Origin: Perilla frutescens
Taxonomy: Eukaryota; Streptophyta; Magnoliopsida; Lamiales; Lamiaceae
NCBI GenBank assembly: GCA_026008535.1
Contig: BRKX01000004.1
Coordinates: forward strand, 35,282,501-35,346,500
DNA: 64,000 nt
Direction: 5' to 3'
The notes under the pieces are model-generated. The model was not told the origin of the DNA. It made no database searches and saw only the letters and a list, made by a program, of their open reading frames with translations. The translations under genes and the position numbers were made by a program. Below are positions 44,701 to 57,281 of this stretch, one piece after another (the first letter of the stretch is position 1; each line of letters starts with the position of its first letter).

Positions 44701-46744
44701 CTAGCAGTGGAAGCTACTCCCCCTTTTTGTGTAGAAAGAGTTCCTCAAAGAGCTTGACGAAGCTCAACCATGGCATTGGTAAGTACTGTGCATTGATGAA
44801 TTATTGAATCCATCTGAGAGATATATGAGTTTAAAACTTGCACAGAAACAGTCACCAAGTGCGAGGAAGCACTTGCTATATCACTTTCTGAAAGAAGGGG
44901 AGAGAGAGCACTCTCTGCAGCTACATCCTGACTAACATCTCTTGAGGCAACAGTTGAGCTCCAACCAAAGGTGTAAGGGAGATCAATTACACGATCTTCA
45001 TTCCCTTTTAGCTTGATGATAGAGATAGTTGACATTTAGTAACTATCTTTTTCTTGTTGGGCTTAACACCTTGGTCAGCAAGGATGGCATAAATGATGCA
45101 GGAAAAAGGTAAGATGCTGGTGGTGTTCGATTTTATAGCAGCCTTCAGTATACAATCAAAAATATAGTCTCCGAGATTGAAGGGGATTTTTGTTCCTAGC
45201 TTGAAGAGCAAGAATGCTTGATCTACAATGAGGATTGAAGAGTTGGTGGTAGGTAACCAATTACACACAGTTAATTTGTGTAAAACAGAATAAAAGAAAA
45301 TGAGCTTAGAAGTGGAGAGCTTGTTAGTCCACTTTGTTACCAAACCACCAGTGACAGTCGACACCACATCATCAATTAAGTCAAGGTTAACAACATCAGA
45401 ATCATTGCCCAAACCTAAAAACTTGTTTATGATCAAGGGGTTAAACGAATAGATCTTATCCCTCATATAAACCTCCCCATACTTGTTCTTAGTTTTATCA
45501 CCCATCTCAGGAGATATATTAGCATAAAATTCAACAACAACATCAGACTCAAAAGAAGACAATGTTGAAACAGATTTCCAAAGACCCTTTTCTTTTAAGA
45601 AGACACCTATACCATATTTTTTAAAACTAAGCACATCTATCTGTTTCTCGACACTCAAAGGACGGGGACACATAGTCTGATGTTGAGATTTAGCATGCTT
45701 AGAGTAGAATATCTTACTGAATGCTGAAGAAACATCATGCGGGGAACCTGGAGGGTGGATTGGTATGGAATCGCCAGAGTCAGCATCATCTTTGATATCT
45801 GCAGAGTGAGTGGGAGATGGAGAGACAATCTCTTTGGCTGTACTAGATGAGACCATTTCTTGTGAAGAGGTGGGAGAGAGATCTTTCTTTTTAGGGCCGA
45901 AAATAGTGCCCTTTTTCCCTTTTCCTTTTGATACTTGTCCTGAAGACGCAGGCTTGGCAGGAACATCGGCCTCTGGTATGGCAGGGATAGGCTCCTCTTA
46001 CTGTTCAGCATCAACTTCCACATCCTCAACAGCTTTGTCTGGAGAGTGTTCGGGGGGATTCTCCTCTTCATCAGATTCATCTTTCAAAGACCTTGTTGGT
46101 TTCTCCTCCATCTTCAGAGTTCTCCTTGTCTTTTTGCTCAAATCCATACCAGCCTCTTCTTTGACAGGCTTTTGTTGTCCATGAAGTCGCTTCGACTTGC
46201 GAGTAGGGCATCTCTTCTTCTTCTCCGCAAGAGCTTGAGTGTGTAGCCCTAGATTTGGGTCGATAGGGTTTTCCTCTGCACCAGGACTTATGTGCTGAAG
46301 AGGAGTGGGGTTTAGCACCAATGTAGAATCAGGAGCGTCTGCCTCTTCCATAGAAGCATCTGCATGTTCATCCAGATGAGATGAGGGTTTTTCGGACTCC
46401 GATTTGGGTCCTTCTGGAGTAAGTTCAGCCATTGCAGTTACTGCGGGAGTGGATGTGGTAGAAGGAGTGATAGTTGATGTTCCAGCTAGACCAGAGGCAG
46501 AGGATGGAGTGCCCATAGTCTTCTCAAACATTTGTTTCATCATCTCGAACATTGCTGTGAGATCCTTGGGTTCCGCTATAGTTGATCTGTAAAAAGCTTT
46601 GAAAAAAAGAAAACCAAGAGTGGGGGATAAAAAGGTTTCGAGAGGGGGAGAGTGAGAGGAATAAAAATACAATAATACCAAAAACGAGTTGATATACTCT
46701 CTCACCCTCAAAAATCGAAACTGCCCAATTATCACATCACCCAC
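44701..46744 (-). pseudogene. Element A env-like ORF of the Sirevirus type, broken
   Basis: Downstream of pol on minus. The first part, 46,744-45,998, is rich in Ser, Pro and Glu with basic patches; a TAA at 46,000-45,998 interrupts it, and the same frame continues to 45,008. The middle carries the plant-transposon domain seen in Athila and Sirevirus third ORFs (VVVEFYANISPEM, KIYSFNPLIINKFLGLGN, VCNWLPTTNSSILIV). A frameshift near 45,035 leads to the last part (MSTISIIKLKGNED to ELRQAL), then a TGA at 44,747-44,745; the frame then runs on to the B insertion and its tail at 35,208-35,300. Called env-like from its position only; I see no convincing membrane-fusion features and its function is unknown. 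Confidence 0.7.
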
Positions 46745-47274
46745 TTTTTTATTTTCCTTATAAAAAAAATACTTAAATAAAACGAAACTTGTGGATAGGG
46801 ATACACCATATCAAGACGAGTACTTATCAAAAAAATTTAAAAAGTGAATCTATATGGGCCCCAAAATAATTTCTGTTTTTTTAGATAAAATAAAGTGAAT
46901 ATAAATAATAGGACGAAAACCACACACAAAAATAATATAATTCTAGGTATATATTTTCTAAAGAATATGGTCTTTCTGTGTCTTTGGTACTAACATTAGC
47001 TACAACATAGACGAATAGTGAATGAAATAAACCCAATTTTCTACAATTTACCTTTTTAAAGTCAGTGGTATTTCATTCACAAATATATATACAAAGTTTC
47101 AAGTAGCTGATTTTGTTAAATTATGAGCAAATAAACCATAATTTCATTAAGTAAACCTTGAATTATACTGAAAAGAAATATAAAAAATGAAAAAAACTGA
47201 TGTTGATAGAAAAACAAACACACACTGAGTTCAACATCAGCAAAGAGATAGAACATTCTAAACAGAACACATTC
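46745..47274 (-). other. Spacer between pol and env-like ORF of element A
   Basis: AT-rich non-coding sequence with no open frame worth calling. Such a spacer is normal between pol and the third ORF in Sireviruses. Confidence 0.6.
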
Positions 47275-50200
47275 TAATAGACTTTCTTAAGGTAGAAAAT
47301 CTCTCAAAATCAAGGGGCTTGGTAAAAATATTCGATGTTTGATTCTCAGTGGATATGTACTTGATGTTTATGATCTCCTTTTCCACCAAGTCTCTAATCA
47401 AATGATGTCGAATGTCATTGTGCTTAGTGCGTGAATGTTGAACAGGATTCTTTGAGATTTCAATAGCACTGCATTGTCACATAGCAAAGTAAGAGATGAG
47501 CTTGTCATGTCATAGTCCTTCATCATTTGGTTCAGCCGCACCAACTAGCAGCTACAACATATTCAGATTCAGTTGTTGACAAGGAGATGCAATTTTGTTT
47601 CTTGCTTGACCAAAAAACCATATTGCTCCCTAAAAAGAAGCAACCACCGCTTGTGCTCTTCCTATTATCAACATCACCTGCCCAGTTTGAATCACTATAT
47701 CCAATAAGACTAGTGTTGTTATCTTTACAATACCTAATTCCAAAGTCGATTGTACCAGCAACATATCGGATCATTCTCTTGACAACCTTCAAATGAGACT
47801 CTTTGGGTTGAGCTTGGTATCTTGCATAAACTCCAACACTGAACATGATATCAGGTCTGCTAGCAGTTAAGTAGAGCAAGCTTCCAATCATCTCTATATA
47901 CATTGTTGGGTCAACATTGACTCCAACATCGTCTTTGCTTAGTTTTTCAGAGGATCTCATTGGTGTCTTCATAGGCTTTGCAGCTTCAAGTCCGAAGCGC
48001 TTGATTAGATTTTTAGCATACTTACTTTGGGATATAAAAATCCCATCTTTATCTTGCTTGATTTGGAGACCAAGAAAGTAGGCCAATTCACCGACCATGC
48101 TCATTTCAAATGTGCTGCACATTGCATCAATAAACTCACTGAGGAGGTTAGAACAAATGGATCCAAACATAATATCATCAATGTAGATTTGTGCAACAGT
48201 GATGTGTTTGTGAATCCTTTTGATAAATAATGTTTTATCAACCACGCATCTTGAAAAACCAAAGTTAATTAAAAATTCCGTAAGTCGAGCATATCAAGCT
48301 CTAGAAGCTTGTTTAAGACTATACAAAGCCTTATGTAATTTCAGCACATGGTTCAGTTTTTCATGACATTCAAAGCCTTTTGGTTGTTCAACATAGGCTT
48401 CCTCATTCAAAATGCCATTCAGAAAGGCACTTTTGACATCCATTTGATGCAATGTAAACCCAATGTGGCATGCAATGGCAAGTAGAAGATGGACAGACTC
48501 TATTCTAGCAACATGGGTGAATGTTTCATCATAGTATATTCCTTCTACTTATGTATAACCTTGAGCCACCAGCCTGGCTTTGTTTCTAACCACATTTCCA
48601 GACTCATCAGTCTTGTTCTTAACAATCCATTTGGTTCCAATTACATTTTTATTTTCAGGCCTTGGAACTAATTCTCACACATTATTTCGAACAAACTGAA
48701 TCAGCTCATCATGCATTGCTTCTACCCAGAATTCATCTTTTAATGCTTCTTTGACATTTTTAGGTTCAACACTGGATAGAAAGCATGAAATGGACACAAA
48801 GTTAATAAATGATGACATGCAAACCAATTTGACCAATTCAGCAACATCAGTTGAGCTCTTTGTTCTGGTTTTGAATCCTTGAGATCCATCACCTATGATT
48901 TGGGAATTTGGGTGATCCCTTATGATTCTCCTCGGTGGATCACGTCTTGGTTCATTCTATGCTAGTGGAAGTTTTTCATCATCAATTTCATAGGGGGAGT
49001 CTGAATCTGGTATTTTTGGTGATGTTGACTCCTTTGCTGAGGGAGAGAAAATATTGGATTTGACATCAGGACTTCTTATAGGAATTTTGTTAGTTCCACT
49101 GGACCCCTTCTCAGCAGCGTCTGGCTCATGGAGGAGAAATGACACATCATCTTCCTCAGTTCTTATTGTCAGGCCTGCAAGATCATCAAATACAACATTG
49201 ACAGACTCTTGTACAACCTTAGTTCTTAGATTAAGAACTTGGTATGCTCTGCTGTTTTGAGCATATCCCAAGAACAATTCTTTGTCACTCTTGGAGTCAA
49301 ACTTTCCAAGATAGTCTCTGTCGTTCAAGATGTAGCAGACACATCTAAACACATGAAAATATTTGAGAGTTGGCTTTCTTTCTCTTAGAAGTTCATACAG
49401 AGTCTTCTTTCTTCCTGGTTGAAGATAGACTCTATTCCCGATGTGACAGGCTGTGTTAACAGCTTCAGTCCACAGCTTCTTTGAAAGACCTTTAGCCTGT
49501 AACATTGCACATGACATTTCCTGCAGAGTTCGATTCTTTCTCTCCAATACTTCGTTTTGTTCTAGAGTTTTGGGAGCTGAATACTCATGGAGTATTCATT
49601 TCCTTCACAAAAATCATCAAATGCAGCAGTCTCAAATTCTCTTCCATGATTAGTTCTTACGCATGCAATGATAGTATCAAATTGTAGACACATCGTGCGG
49701 CAAAATATTTTGAAGGCTTTGAAAGTTTCAGATTTATTCTGTAGAAATTCAACCCAGGTATATCTTGAGAAATCATCAACAATGACAAAGATGAAACTCT
49801 TACCACTCATACTCTGTATCGACTGGACCCATGATATCCATGTGTAAGAGTTGAAAACATCTTGTTGTATGACATCCACCCAGGCTTTTGTGAGGGATTC
49901 TGGTTTGTTTTCTGTTTTCGCAAGCACCACATATCACATCGTGATCAACATTCAGCTTTGGTAGGCCACGTACAGCATCGGACGCAATCAGCTTTTTCAA
50001 ATTTATCATGCTCACATGACCGAGTTTTTGATGAATCAACTTTGTTTCATCATTTACAGTCATGTTGCAGGTTTCATCTTTGTCAGTATGGTAGCAATTG
50101 TCAGATGTACGGCTACCAAATATTATGCATTTGTTATGTTTGTCAAATACTTCACAAGTATTTTTATCAAACTTGACATACATACCATCATCACACAGCT

Positions 50201-50424
50201 GACTAATGCTGATCAGATTGGACGTCAATCCTTCAACATGCAGGACATTCTGGAGCTTAGGAAAATTTTTAACATTCAAGGTGCCTTTTCCAACAATATT
50301 TCCTTGAGCTCCTCTACCGTAGCTAACTTTTTCTTTGTTGTTAGTGATATATTCTTCAAGAAATTCCTTGTTGCCGGTCATGTGTCGAGAACATCCACTA
50401 TCAAACTACCATGTTCCGGCAATG
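47275..50424 (-). pseudogene. Element A pol (protease, integrase, RT, RNase H), broken
   Basis: The order is copia-type. The protease motif DSGCSRHMTGNKEF is at about 50,410-50,370, with a stop just upstream. Then the integrase zinc-binding region (KLIHQKLGHVSMINLKKL, CGACENRKQ), integrase core (MDIMGPVD, VIVDDFSRYTWVEFL), and integrase C-terminus (MERKNRTLQEMSCAML, FGYLN-like FHVFRCVCYILNDR). A badly degraded RT region (48,950-48,245) follows, then RT end and RNase H (IYIDDIMFGS, LTASRPDIMFSVG, GYSDSNWAGD, TTESEYVAASWCG) and a tail to about 47,275. Several stops and frameshifts separate the pieces. YIDDIMFGS and SWCG are typical of the SIRE/Maximus lineage. Confidence 0.88.
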
Positions 50425-53400
50425 CTAGCCTTCAAGGATGTGTACACAACATTGTAGGTGTACTTCATCTTTTTGGACTTCTAGAATTTTTGTTCTTTGA
50501 TGTGGTTTCTGATGTTGTTCTCCCAGTTGCAACATCATCATGAAATTTGAAGCAATGTGATTTGATATGTCCAGGCTCTTGACAGTAATGACAAACATAC
50601 TTCTGCACCTTTGAGCCTTTACATTTCTTCTGATCATCATCTTCAACATTGTTCCTTGTCGTTGTGCTTGAGTTGTCACCTCTCAAAAACTGAACAACAT
50701 TATTGTTTGAGAAAGACATGGAAGATTTATTGGAGAACCCCATTCCAGCTCTGTCTATCTGTCCCAATGTTAAGGCTTTATTTAGGACATTTGTTCCTTG
50801 ATTCCACTTCTAAAATGTTCTTGAGGTGTCCTCCACTTCTTTCTTCAGTTTGCTGATTTCAGCATCACTCTTAGTAAGTATAATTTCCAGACTTATAACC
50901 TTCTCTCTAAGAAACTGATTTTCTTTCATGAGAAATCTCAGCTCTTTTGATTGAGCTGTCCATTAAATGCAGACTTCATTCACAACATTGTTGAGCTCTT
51001 GAAGGGAGGCAGTGGGTCGTTCTTCATGTGGATCATCCTCTCTGATTTCGGAAGCATGATTGAACTCATCCAAAAAAGTCATTTCATACTAATTTGTAGC
51101 ATTGGGTGAAATCTCAGTAGCTTTATCTTCAACATCTCGAAGAACCTCTTCTTTAACTTCACATTTTTCAATGTCAAGTTCATCAATACCATTCAGAGCA
51201 TCAATAATTTGGTCATCTTCCTCTATGACATTGATAAACAACACTCTCTGATCTGAATCATTTTCAGCATCAGACTCATCACTGAGAACATCATTAAAAT
51301 TATTTCTTTGTCTTCTTCGTGCTATTGGACATTCATTAGAGTAGTGTCCATATCCAGAGCATGCTCTACATTGAACTGAATCAATGTCTTTCCCAGTGTC
51401 AGCAACTTCCTTCTTGACATTTGATCTTCCAGAGTTTGATGTTGATGAGAATGGAGAGTCAAAAAGCCCCTGAGGTTTGATATTTGGGGGGCTTTTCTTC
51501 ATGGACCGGACTAGTGAGTTAAATTTCCTTGTTAAGAGTGCGACACTCAGATTTTCTTCCTCGTTGATTTCCTAAAGGCTGTCAACATCATCATGAACAT
51601 CAGATGACACAGTTGTTGTCTGGAGAGAAATTCTCCTTGAAGTTCAGTTAGCTTTCTGGTTTTGCAGATTAATCTCAAATGTTAGCAGGATACTGATCGC
51701 TTTACTCATACTCATGGTTCCCACATCATGTGTTTCCTTAATTGTAGAAATTTTCATATTAAATCTTTCTAGGAGAGTTCGAAGCAGCTTGTTAACCATG
51801 TTCTCATTGAAAATTGGACTTCCAAGAGCGGTCGATTGATTTGAGATCTCACACAATTTCTCCGCATAAGATGAGATAGTTTCATCTTCAAACATACGTA
51901 GATTTTCAAACTTGGATGTGAGTAGCCTCAATTTGGTCTTTCTCACACTGGCAGACCCTTCACAATATTCCTAAAGAATGGCCCATGCTTGATATGCAGT
52001 AACATAGTTACAAATCATCTTGAAGCATGGAATATCAACTGAAACAAAATTTGCATTCAAAGCGCGAGCATTAAAATTTGAGATTGTTCTCTCATCATTT
52101 GTCCATTGGAATTTTGGTGTTAACACAAAATCCCTATTTAGACCTTCCATCCTAGGAGGTGTTGGGTCCAAATTTACACTTATAAATTCCGGTTTATGCT
52201 CACTAGACACTACTTAGGACCACACCCGCAATTGGACGGGGTCAATTGTAGGAGCGACGAGCTTAACCCGAGTCGATCTCTCAAGGAAGACTTTATGAGA
52301 AAGAACTATCTATAGGCTACACGTGCTTTCGACAAAACAACTAAAATGCAATCTAAACATTCTAATCAAGAGATTTTGGAGATTTAAACTAGGAATTAAA
52401 TGAACAATCAACAAAACAAAAAATAACAATTTAAATGCAAGAAAATGGAAATGAAGATTAGAGGAATTAAGTTGATTAAGGTATTAGGGTGTAGATTCTC
52501 TCAATGGTTGATTACTATGCTTTATTTAAGTTGATAATGCAAATCTCACAAGTATGGTAGACCCATCCAATTAGTTTAACGTCTATTAAAGTCACGGATA
52601 TCCGTTAAATCTCTCTTAGCTATACCATACAAAATGAGATGAACATACTAGGTTTAGGAACCCATGCACCTAGCATCGAAGGAATTAAATCCGGATTTAG
52701 GTTCACAATCAAGAAATCCCCTAAATCCTACCAATGCTCAAGTGATGATCAAGCACCTAAACATAAATAAGAACAATTCCAACAACAACAACCAACATAA
52801 AAACGCATAGATCAAAACCAAATCGATCCTCTACCCCCTAATAGGGAGATGAGCCACTAAACATGCTCAAAACAACATAAACATCATAGAAGAACTCCAT
52901 TTCATAAATCAAATGTAAATGAAAACAACTTTTACAATATTAAATGTCCTTAAAGAGTTTGGAACAAATCCCACAAAAACATCCAAGTAATACAAGAAAA
53001 TGCACAATAAACCTCCTCCGAGCTTAGCTTCCACGTGAGCTCGTCATTGGTCTTCTCGTTCCTTTTCTCTCCTCCTTGGCTTGGTTTCCTTGCTCTCCTC
53101 TTTCTCCTCTTCTCTTTAGTGGAAAATGGTGGTGAAATGATGGTGAAAAATGGTGTAGAGAGTATGGAAGGGTAAAGAAAATGGTGAAGATGGTGTAGAG
53201 AAAATGGAGGATGGTGGGGTGAAGAAGATGATCCAGAGTGGCGTCTTGGAGAAGATGGTTGAGTAGTGTCTTGGAGAAGATAGAGAGTGAGAGAGAAAAT
53301 AAAAAAAATAGAGAGAGAGAGTCTGCCCCGGAGAGTTGATCGTAAGTGATCAATTAATGAAAGGATTTGTAAAAGATTTTCTTGTCCAAAAGTCTATTTA

Positions 53401-54042
53401 GTAATTAAAAATGGCTTGTAACGAACGTGGCAAAAACTGGACCGAGAGGAAGAGGGGCAGCCCGTGCGCCGGCGGGCTGCATGGCGCGGCGGGGGCAGGC
53501 GCGGCGGGGGCTAGCCCCACGGGGGCCCTTGGCGCAGTGGGGGCGTGAGGCGGGCGCGGCGGGGGCGCTAGGCTCTCGGCGTTCTTGGTGCCCGCCGGCG
53601 CTCCCATAGCCCGCCCGTGCGGGTGTTTTTTTCCTCAATTCCTTTAGCAGTCTTGATTTTCTTATTTCAACAATCCAGCTCAATTAGTCGATTTGCACTT
53701 ACCACCTAATTACCATAAAACACCTGCTTTCACGATTAAAAGCTCCAGCCTTTGCAATACTTGGCATAATCCACCATTAGAGCAATAAGCACAAATAAAC
53801 ACATAAAAGCAACACATAACAATATCAAAATAAACAAAATAAATACTAAACACCATGAAATCAATAAATTAAAATGACATAATTAGACATCAAACAGGAG
53901 GACTCCATTCTTCAATGACTGCCATCTATGCTCTTTCATCGATAGATTTGATGTAAATCTTCATTCGAGATTACCACATGACATAGCTATCACCATTGCT
54001 ATCTAGAGTAGGAGGACGACATTGATTAATCTGAATATCCAT
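50425..54042 (-). pseudogene. Element A gag, broken and split by solo LTR C
   Basis: The frame starts with ATG at 54,042 and reads MDIQINQCRPPTLDSNGDSY, then RMKIYIKSIDERA and EEWSPP, a Sirevirus-type Gag beginning, with two stops. Solo LTR C interrupts at 53,897. Coding resumes at 52,154 with RMEGLNRDF, FQWTNDER, then KLRLLTSKFENLRM. Two separated CCHC knuckles follow, CRACSGYGHYSNEC (about 51,370) and CHYCQEPGHIKSHC (about 50,590). More stops lie at about 51,971, 51,644, 51,089 and 50,820. Two widely spaced knuckles and an unusually long Gag are typical of Sireviruses. Confidence 0.82.
52160..53896 (-). mobile_element. Solo LTR C inserted in element A gag
   Basis: 1,737 bp with TG...CA ends (minus: TGTTTGATGTC to GACCCAACA) and a perfect 5-bp duplication GGAGG (52,155-52,159 and 53,897-53,901). 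Deleting it restores the gag reading from EEWSPP into RMEGL, which proves the insertion. No coding sequence. It contains a very GC-rich patch at 53,450-53,620, unlike anything nearby, and a CT/TC-rich patch at 53,040-53,330. The family is not identified; length and ends fit a gypsy LTR. Confidence 0.85.
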
Positions 54043-54106
54043 CACAGATTTCAAGCAACATCGGATCGAGTACTTAGTTTGTCAAGTACCGGCTCTTGAT
54101 GTCACT

Positions 54107-55169
54107 TGTTAGAATTTGTTGCCTGAAACAATGTGAATTACGGATGTAAATTACAAAGTTAAATGAAATGTTGAAGCTAGTGTTACCACATTGCCTTCAA
54201 CATGCAGCGGAAATATAAAATGAACTTTGCACAAGATAAATTTTAAATCACACTTCTTACGGTGTGTGATTGTCTCAAGGCGAAATTCACTATCACAAGT
54301 GATAAATAAAAACAATGATGATGTTGTCTAGGTTCACTCCCTTGACAACACTGCATAAAACATACAGAGGACTATCCTAGCTTCACTCACTCGAATAATC
54401 TCTCAAATAAACCTATCTAAACACATAGATAAATTATAACAAGTCACTCAAAATCCTAAACTCTCAAAGGCGACTATCTGACCTGCACACACAACTTGAA
54501 TAAAAGTCTCCAGTTGATTGGGACACTAGGCTGATGTCTGGGAAAATGTCTTGGACATTTGAGATGACACTAGATACAAGATTCAGAGCTTCTCAAAAAC
54601 CACGGTGATAACCTGCTTGCATAAATGATTTTAAGGTCTAAGAAGACCTTAAATACTTCCTCCATCTTGTCTTGGCAGTTGCCTCACGATCCTAGATGAC
54701 TTGGACTTGAATCAACCGTCTTCCACTACCCATTGCTGAAGTGGACTTGAGATAACCATCTTCTGCATTTCATGGCACACGTTCTTCAACATCGTGCAAT
54801 AATAGTGGTTACTCCAGTGACCCACGTTTACCTGCAACAGTTGGTGTTCAAGAAGGAGTGGGAATATCACGTCCCCATAAAATCGGAACAGATTTTGACA
54901 AAGTCAAAATCAAATATAATCTACGATTTAATTATTAATAAAATATCCAATTAATACCAAAATACGTGGAAAAACATATATGATAAAAATCACAATTTAT
55001 TCAGATTAATTTAAAATAAATTAATCCAAAATACTAGGAAAGGATAAGATTAATATTCCGAGTGTTATACTCGATGTGACAAGAATGACGGAACATCATT
55101 AGATACGATATTGATTGCGATGTTATCAAACGAACTGATAACATCATCTGAAACACGTCATACTCAACA
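54107..55169 (-). repeat. Element A 5' LTR
   Basis: 1,063 bp ending TGTTAG on the plus strand (CTAACA on minus). The adjoining internal sequence AGTGACATCAAGAGCC (minus, just below 54,107) looks like a decayed initiator-Met primer-binding site. Confidence 0.9.
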
Positions 55170-55453
55170 ACCCCAAATCCAATTACAGAGGCCCAATGAA
55201 TTTTCTAGAGCTCAAATGCTTAATTTGTATCCATTTTTAATAAAAGGTCCAAATGATGGGCTTTCTAGCCCAATTATGATTTTAATTATTTACGGCCCAA
55301 TTATTATCCAATCGAGATGAACGAATACATTAGACGATAATGCTCGACGATACGAATATATAGAACATGGTCTTGCTAATATAGCAATTCAATTGACCAG
55401 GATATGATTTAATTTCTATAATCTATTTTTATTTTAGGTTAGGTTAGAGAGGG

Positions 55454-55461
55454 ATATAAAT
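55454..55461 (+). promoter_or_regulatory. TATA box of LTR R
   Basis: ATATAAAT in the context GAGGGATATAAATACCCCC, about 50 bp before a CT-rich leader (55,515-55,600). Its position inside the LTR fits the U3/R boundary of a gypsy LTR. Confidence 0.6.
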
Positions 55462-56314
55462 ACCCCCTTATTTCTATTTTAGGTCATTAGTTGGGGATCA
55501 TTTCTATACCCCTTGCCTCTTTCCCCCTCTCTTCTCTCCCCTCTCACCTCTCCTCTTCTCCACCGGAGCTACCGCCGCCGTTGCCGGAATTTTTCCGGCG
55601 ACCCCCTTTTCGACATGCAATTACATTTTTAGATTCTCCTCTTTTCCCTCTCTCTATTTCTTCGATTATTTTTGAACGATTTTGAGGTTTAGGCATCCGA
55701 TTTTCGGATCTAAGAGTGGGTTAAATCCTAATCTTTTATAACCTCATTCCTTTATTTTACGATTTCTATTTCGATTATTATGGCTATAAATATTGATTAC
55801 AGGCTGTTTTGATTATATATTTTTAAATATCATTTTAACCTTAATTTTTAGTGTTCTTGGTGTTCTTGAACACTTTATAAGTTAATTAGGTTGATGAAGA
55901 AATGAAGATAAGTGAATATTGATATTTAGTGTTTGTTGTGTGTGTGTGTGTGTGTGTGTGCACGCGCGTCTAGTAGATGTGTGTGTGCGCGTGAGTTTTC
56001 AATTGAAATTTTCTTTTCTTTTATCTTTCTATTCTATTTTATATATACTATACAGTGTTTGACCTATATTAGTCTAATGAATAAATTTGTCTTCAATTAA
56101 ATTACAAGGTCTATGGATCAATCCTTGTTAGTAACAGTTTATTTTTTTATTTGATGCATATATTTTTGACACATATTAATTATAAATCTAGGGATATATT
56201 TCAAATTTCAATTATAGCCTAAATGGATAAATTCTAATTTTTATGTTATGAGGTTTAAGGTACAATTTACGACTTTATTTAATTAAATTTAAATTGTTAA
56301 TTTCAAAAATGTTA

Positions 56315-56931
56315 TATGGTGTAATGGATAGTGTTAAGATTTATTAATCAAAGGTTAAGGGTTCAAAACCTCTTATGTGTATTATCTTTCATTTTATTTT
56401 TATTCCAAGATATTTCTAAGCTATATATATTTAAATAAAATCTTAGCATAAATTTCGAAAATTGTATTTAGCCTAATGGTGAGAGTTTAAAATTTATGCT
56501 AAAGGTTTAAGGTTCAAATCCCTTTATATGCAGTTTTCAAAATCCATTTTATTTCATTTTTATGACTTTCTACATTACTAATCTGCCTTATAAGATTAAA
56601 AGTGTGTTGCAGATTTCAAATATGATGTCTAGTGTAATGGTTGGAATTTGATTTTATTAAATATATAGGTCCAGGGTTCGAAACCCATGTGTAACATTTT
56701 AGTAATGCATTTTCCAATACAATTTTACACTATATATAAAAAAAATTTGTTATAATTTTTGAAAATTAGCCTTTGGCCCAATGGTTACATTCTGGATTTT
56801 AGTAATGTATTTTATTCCAATACAATTTTACACTATATATAAATAAAAATTTGTTATAATTTTTGAAAATGGACCTTTGGCCCAATGGTTACATTATGGA
56901 TTTTATTATGATAGGTCTAAGGTTCAAATCC
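56315..56931 (+). repeat. tRNA-like A-box/B-box modules in LTR R, left cluster
   Basis: Five modules begin with an A-box-like NNTNGNNYAATGG (56,315; 56,467; 56,628; 56,771; 56,875). Four of these end 32-46 bp later in a B-box-like GGTTCAAATCC, GGTTCGAAACC or GGTTCAAAACC (56,360; 56,511; 56,675; 56,921). The fourth module lost its B box in a local duplication of about 104 bp (56,700-56,907). These match the internal RNA polymerase III promoter layout of tRNA genes and SINEs, but none folds into an obvious complete tRNA. Confidence 0.6.
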
Positions 56932-56994
56932 TTTTAGAATGCATTTTATTTATTTTTATTCCTAGTTAATCTGAACTTTATGTAATTAAAAATA

Positions 56995-57281
56995 GGGATA
57001 AGGGCCAAATAGGCCATTGAACTTATTTAGGGGGCTCAATTGGCCCGCTACAACTTTTTTGGGCTCAATTGGGCCACCGCGTTGTTAAAATTGGCTCAAT
57101 TGAGCCACCGCGTGATGGATCCCTAACGGGCTCCGTTAAGTGGACATAAAACGATGTCGTTTTGCTCCTTTTTTTTACCCGGCCCACAGCTAACCCCTAA
57201 TCTGACCCACTCTTAATCCATAACCCGACCCAATGATCTAAAACACACAAAATTGAATTTGTTAATTTGGGGATTTCAAAT
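56995..57281 (+). repeat. M2 left terminal inverted repeat
   Basis: Aligns over about 287 bp with the reverse complement of 61,198-61,491, roughly 90 percent identical by eye. It contains GGCTCAATTGAGCC, a palindrome, and GGGCTCCGTTAAGTGGACAT. Confidence 0.92.

Larger units (their letters stand above)
33612..55169 (-). mobile_element. Element A: Sirevirus-like Ty1/copia retrotransposon with env-like ORF
   Basis: LTRs of about 1,060 bp (33,612-34,671 and 54,107-55,169) with TG...CA ends flank minus-strand gag, pol and env-like remnants. The left LTR start is mutated to TA. The target duplication ACCCC (33,607-33,611 and 55,170-55,174) is perfect. Removing B and solo LTR C leaves about 10.4 kb, a normal Sirevirus size. 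The LTRs differ at roughly fifty positions by eye, far more than those of B, consistent with A being the older host. All three genes are broken. Confidence 0.92.

Noticed and set aside
44701..46744. A true retroviral envelope gene
   Set aside because: Position and family match the Sirevirus third ORF, but I see no signal peptide, fusion peptide or convincing membrane anchor.
53405..53683. Overlapping GC-rich frames on both strands suggesting a protein-coding gene
   Set aside because: They are Ala/Gly/Pro/Arg-rich by composition only, lie inside solo LTR C and show no domain.
33612..55169. Endogenous plant DNA virus (pararetrovirus or geminivirus)
   Set aside because: Integrase-before-RT order, LTRs and target duplications identify Ty1/copia retrotransposons. 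No viral movement or replication-initiator motif was found.
56315..56931. Functional tRNA genes
   Set aside because: A- and B-box-like motifs are present, but no acceptor stem, anticodon arm or full cloverleaf could be recognised.
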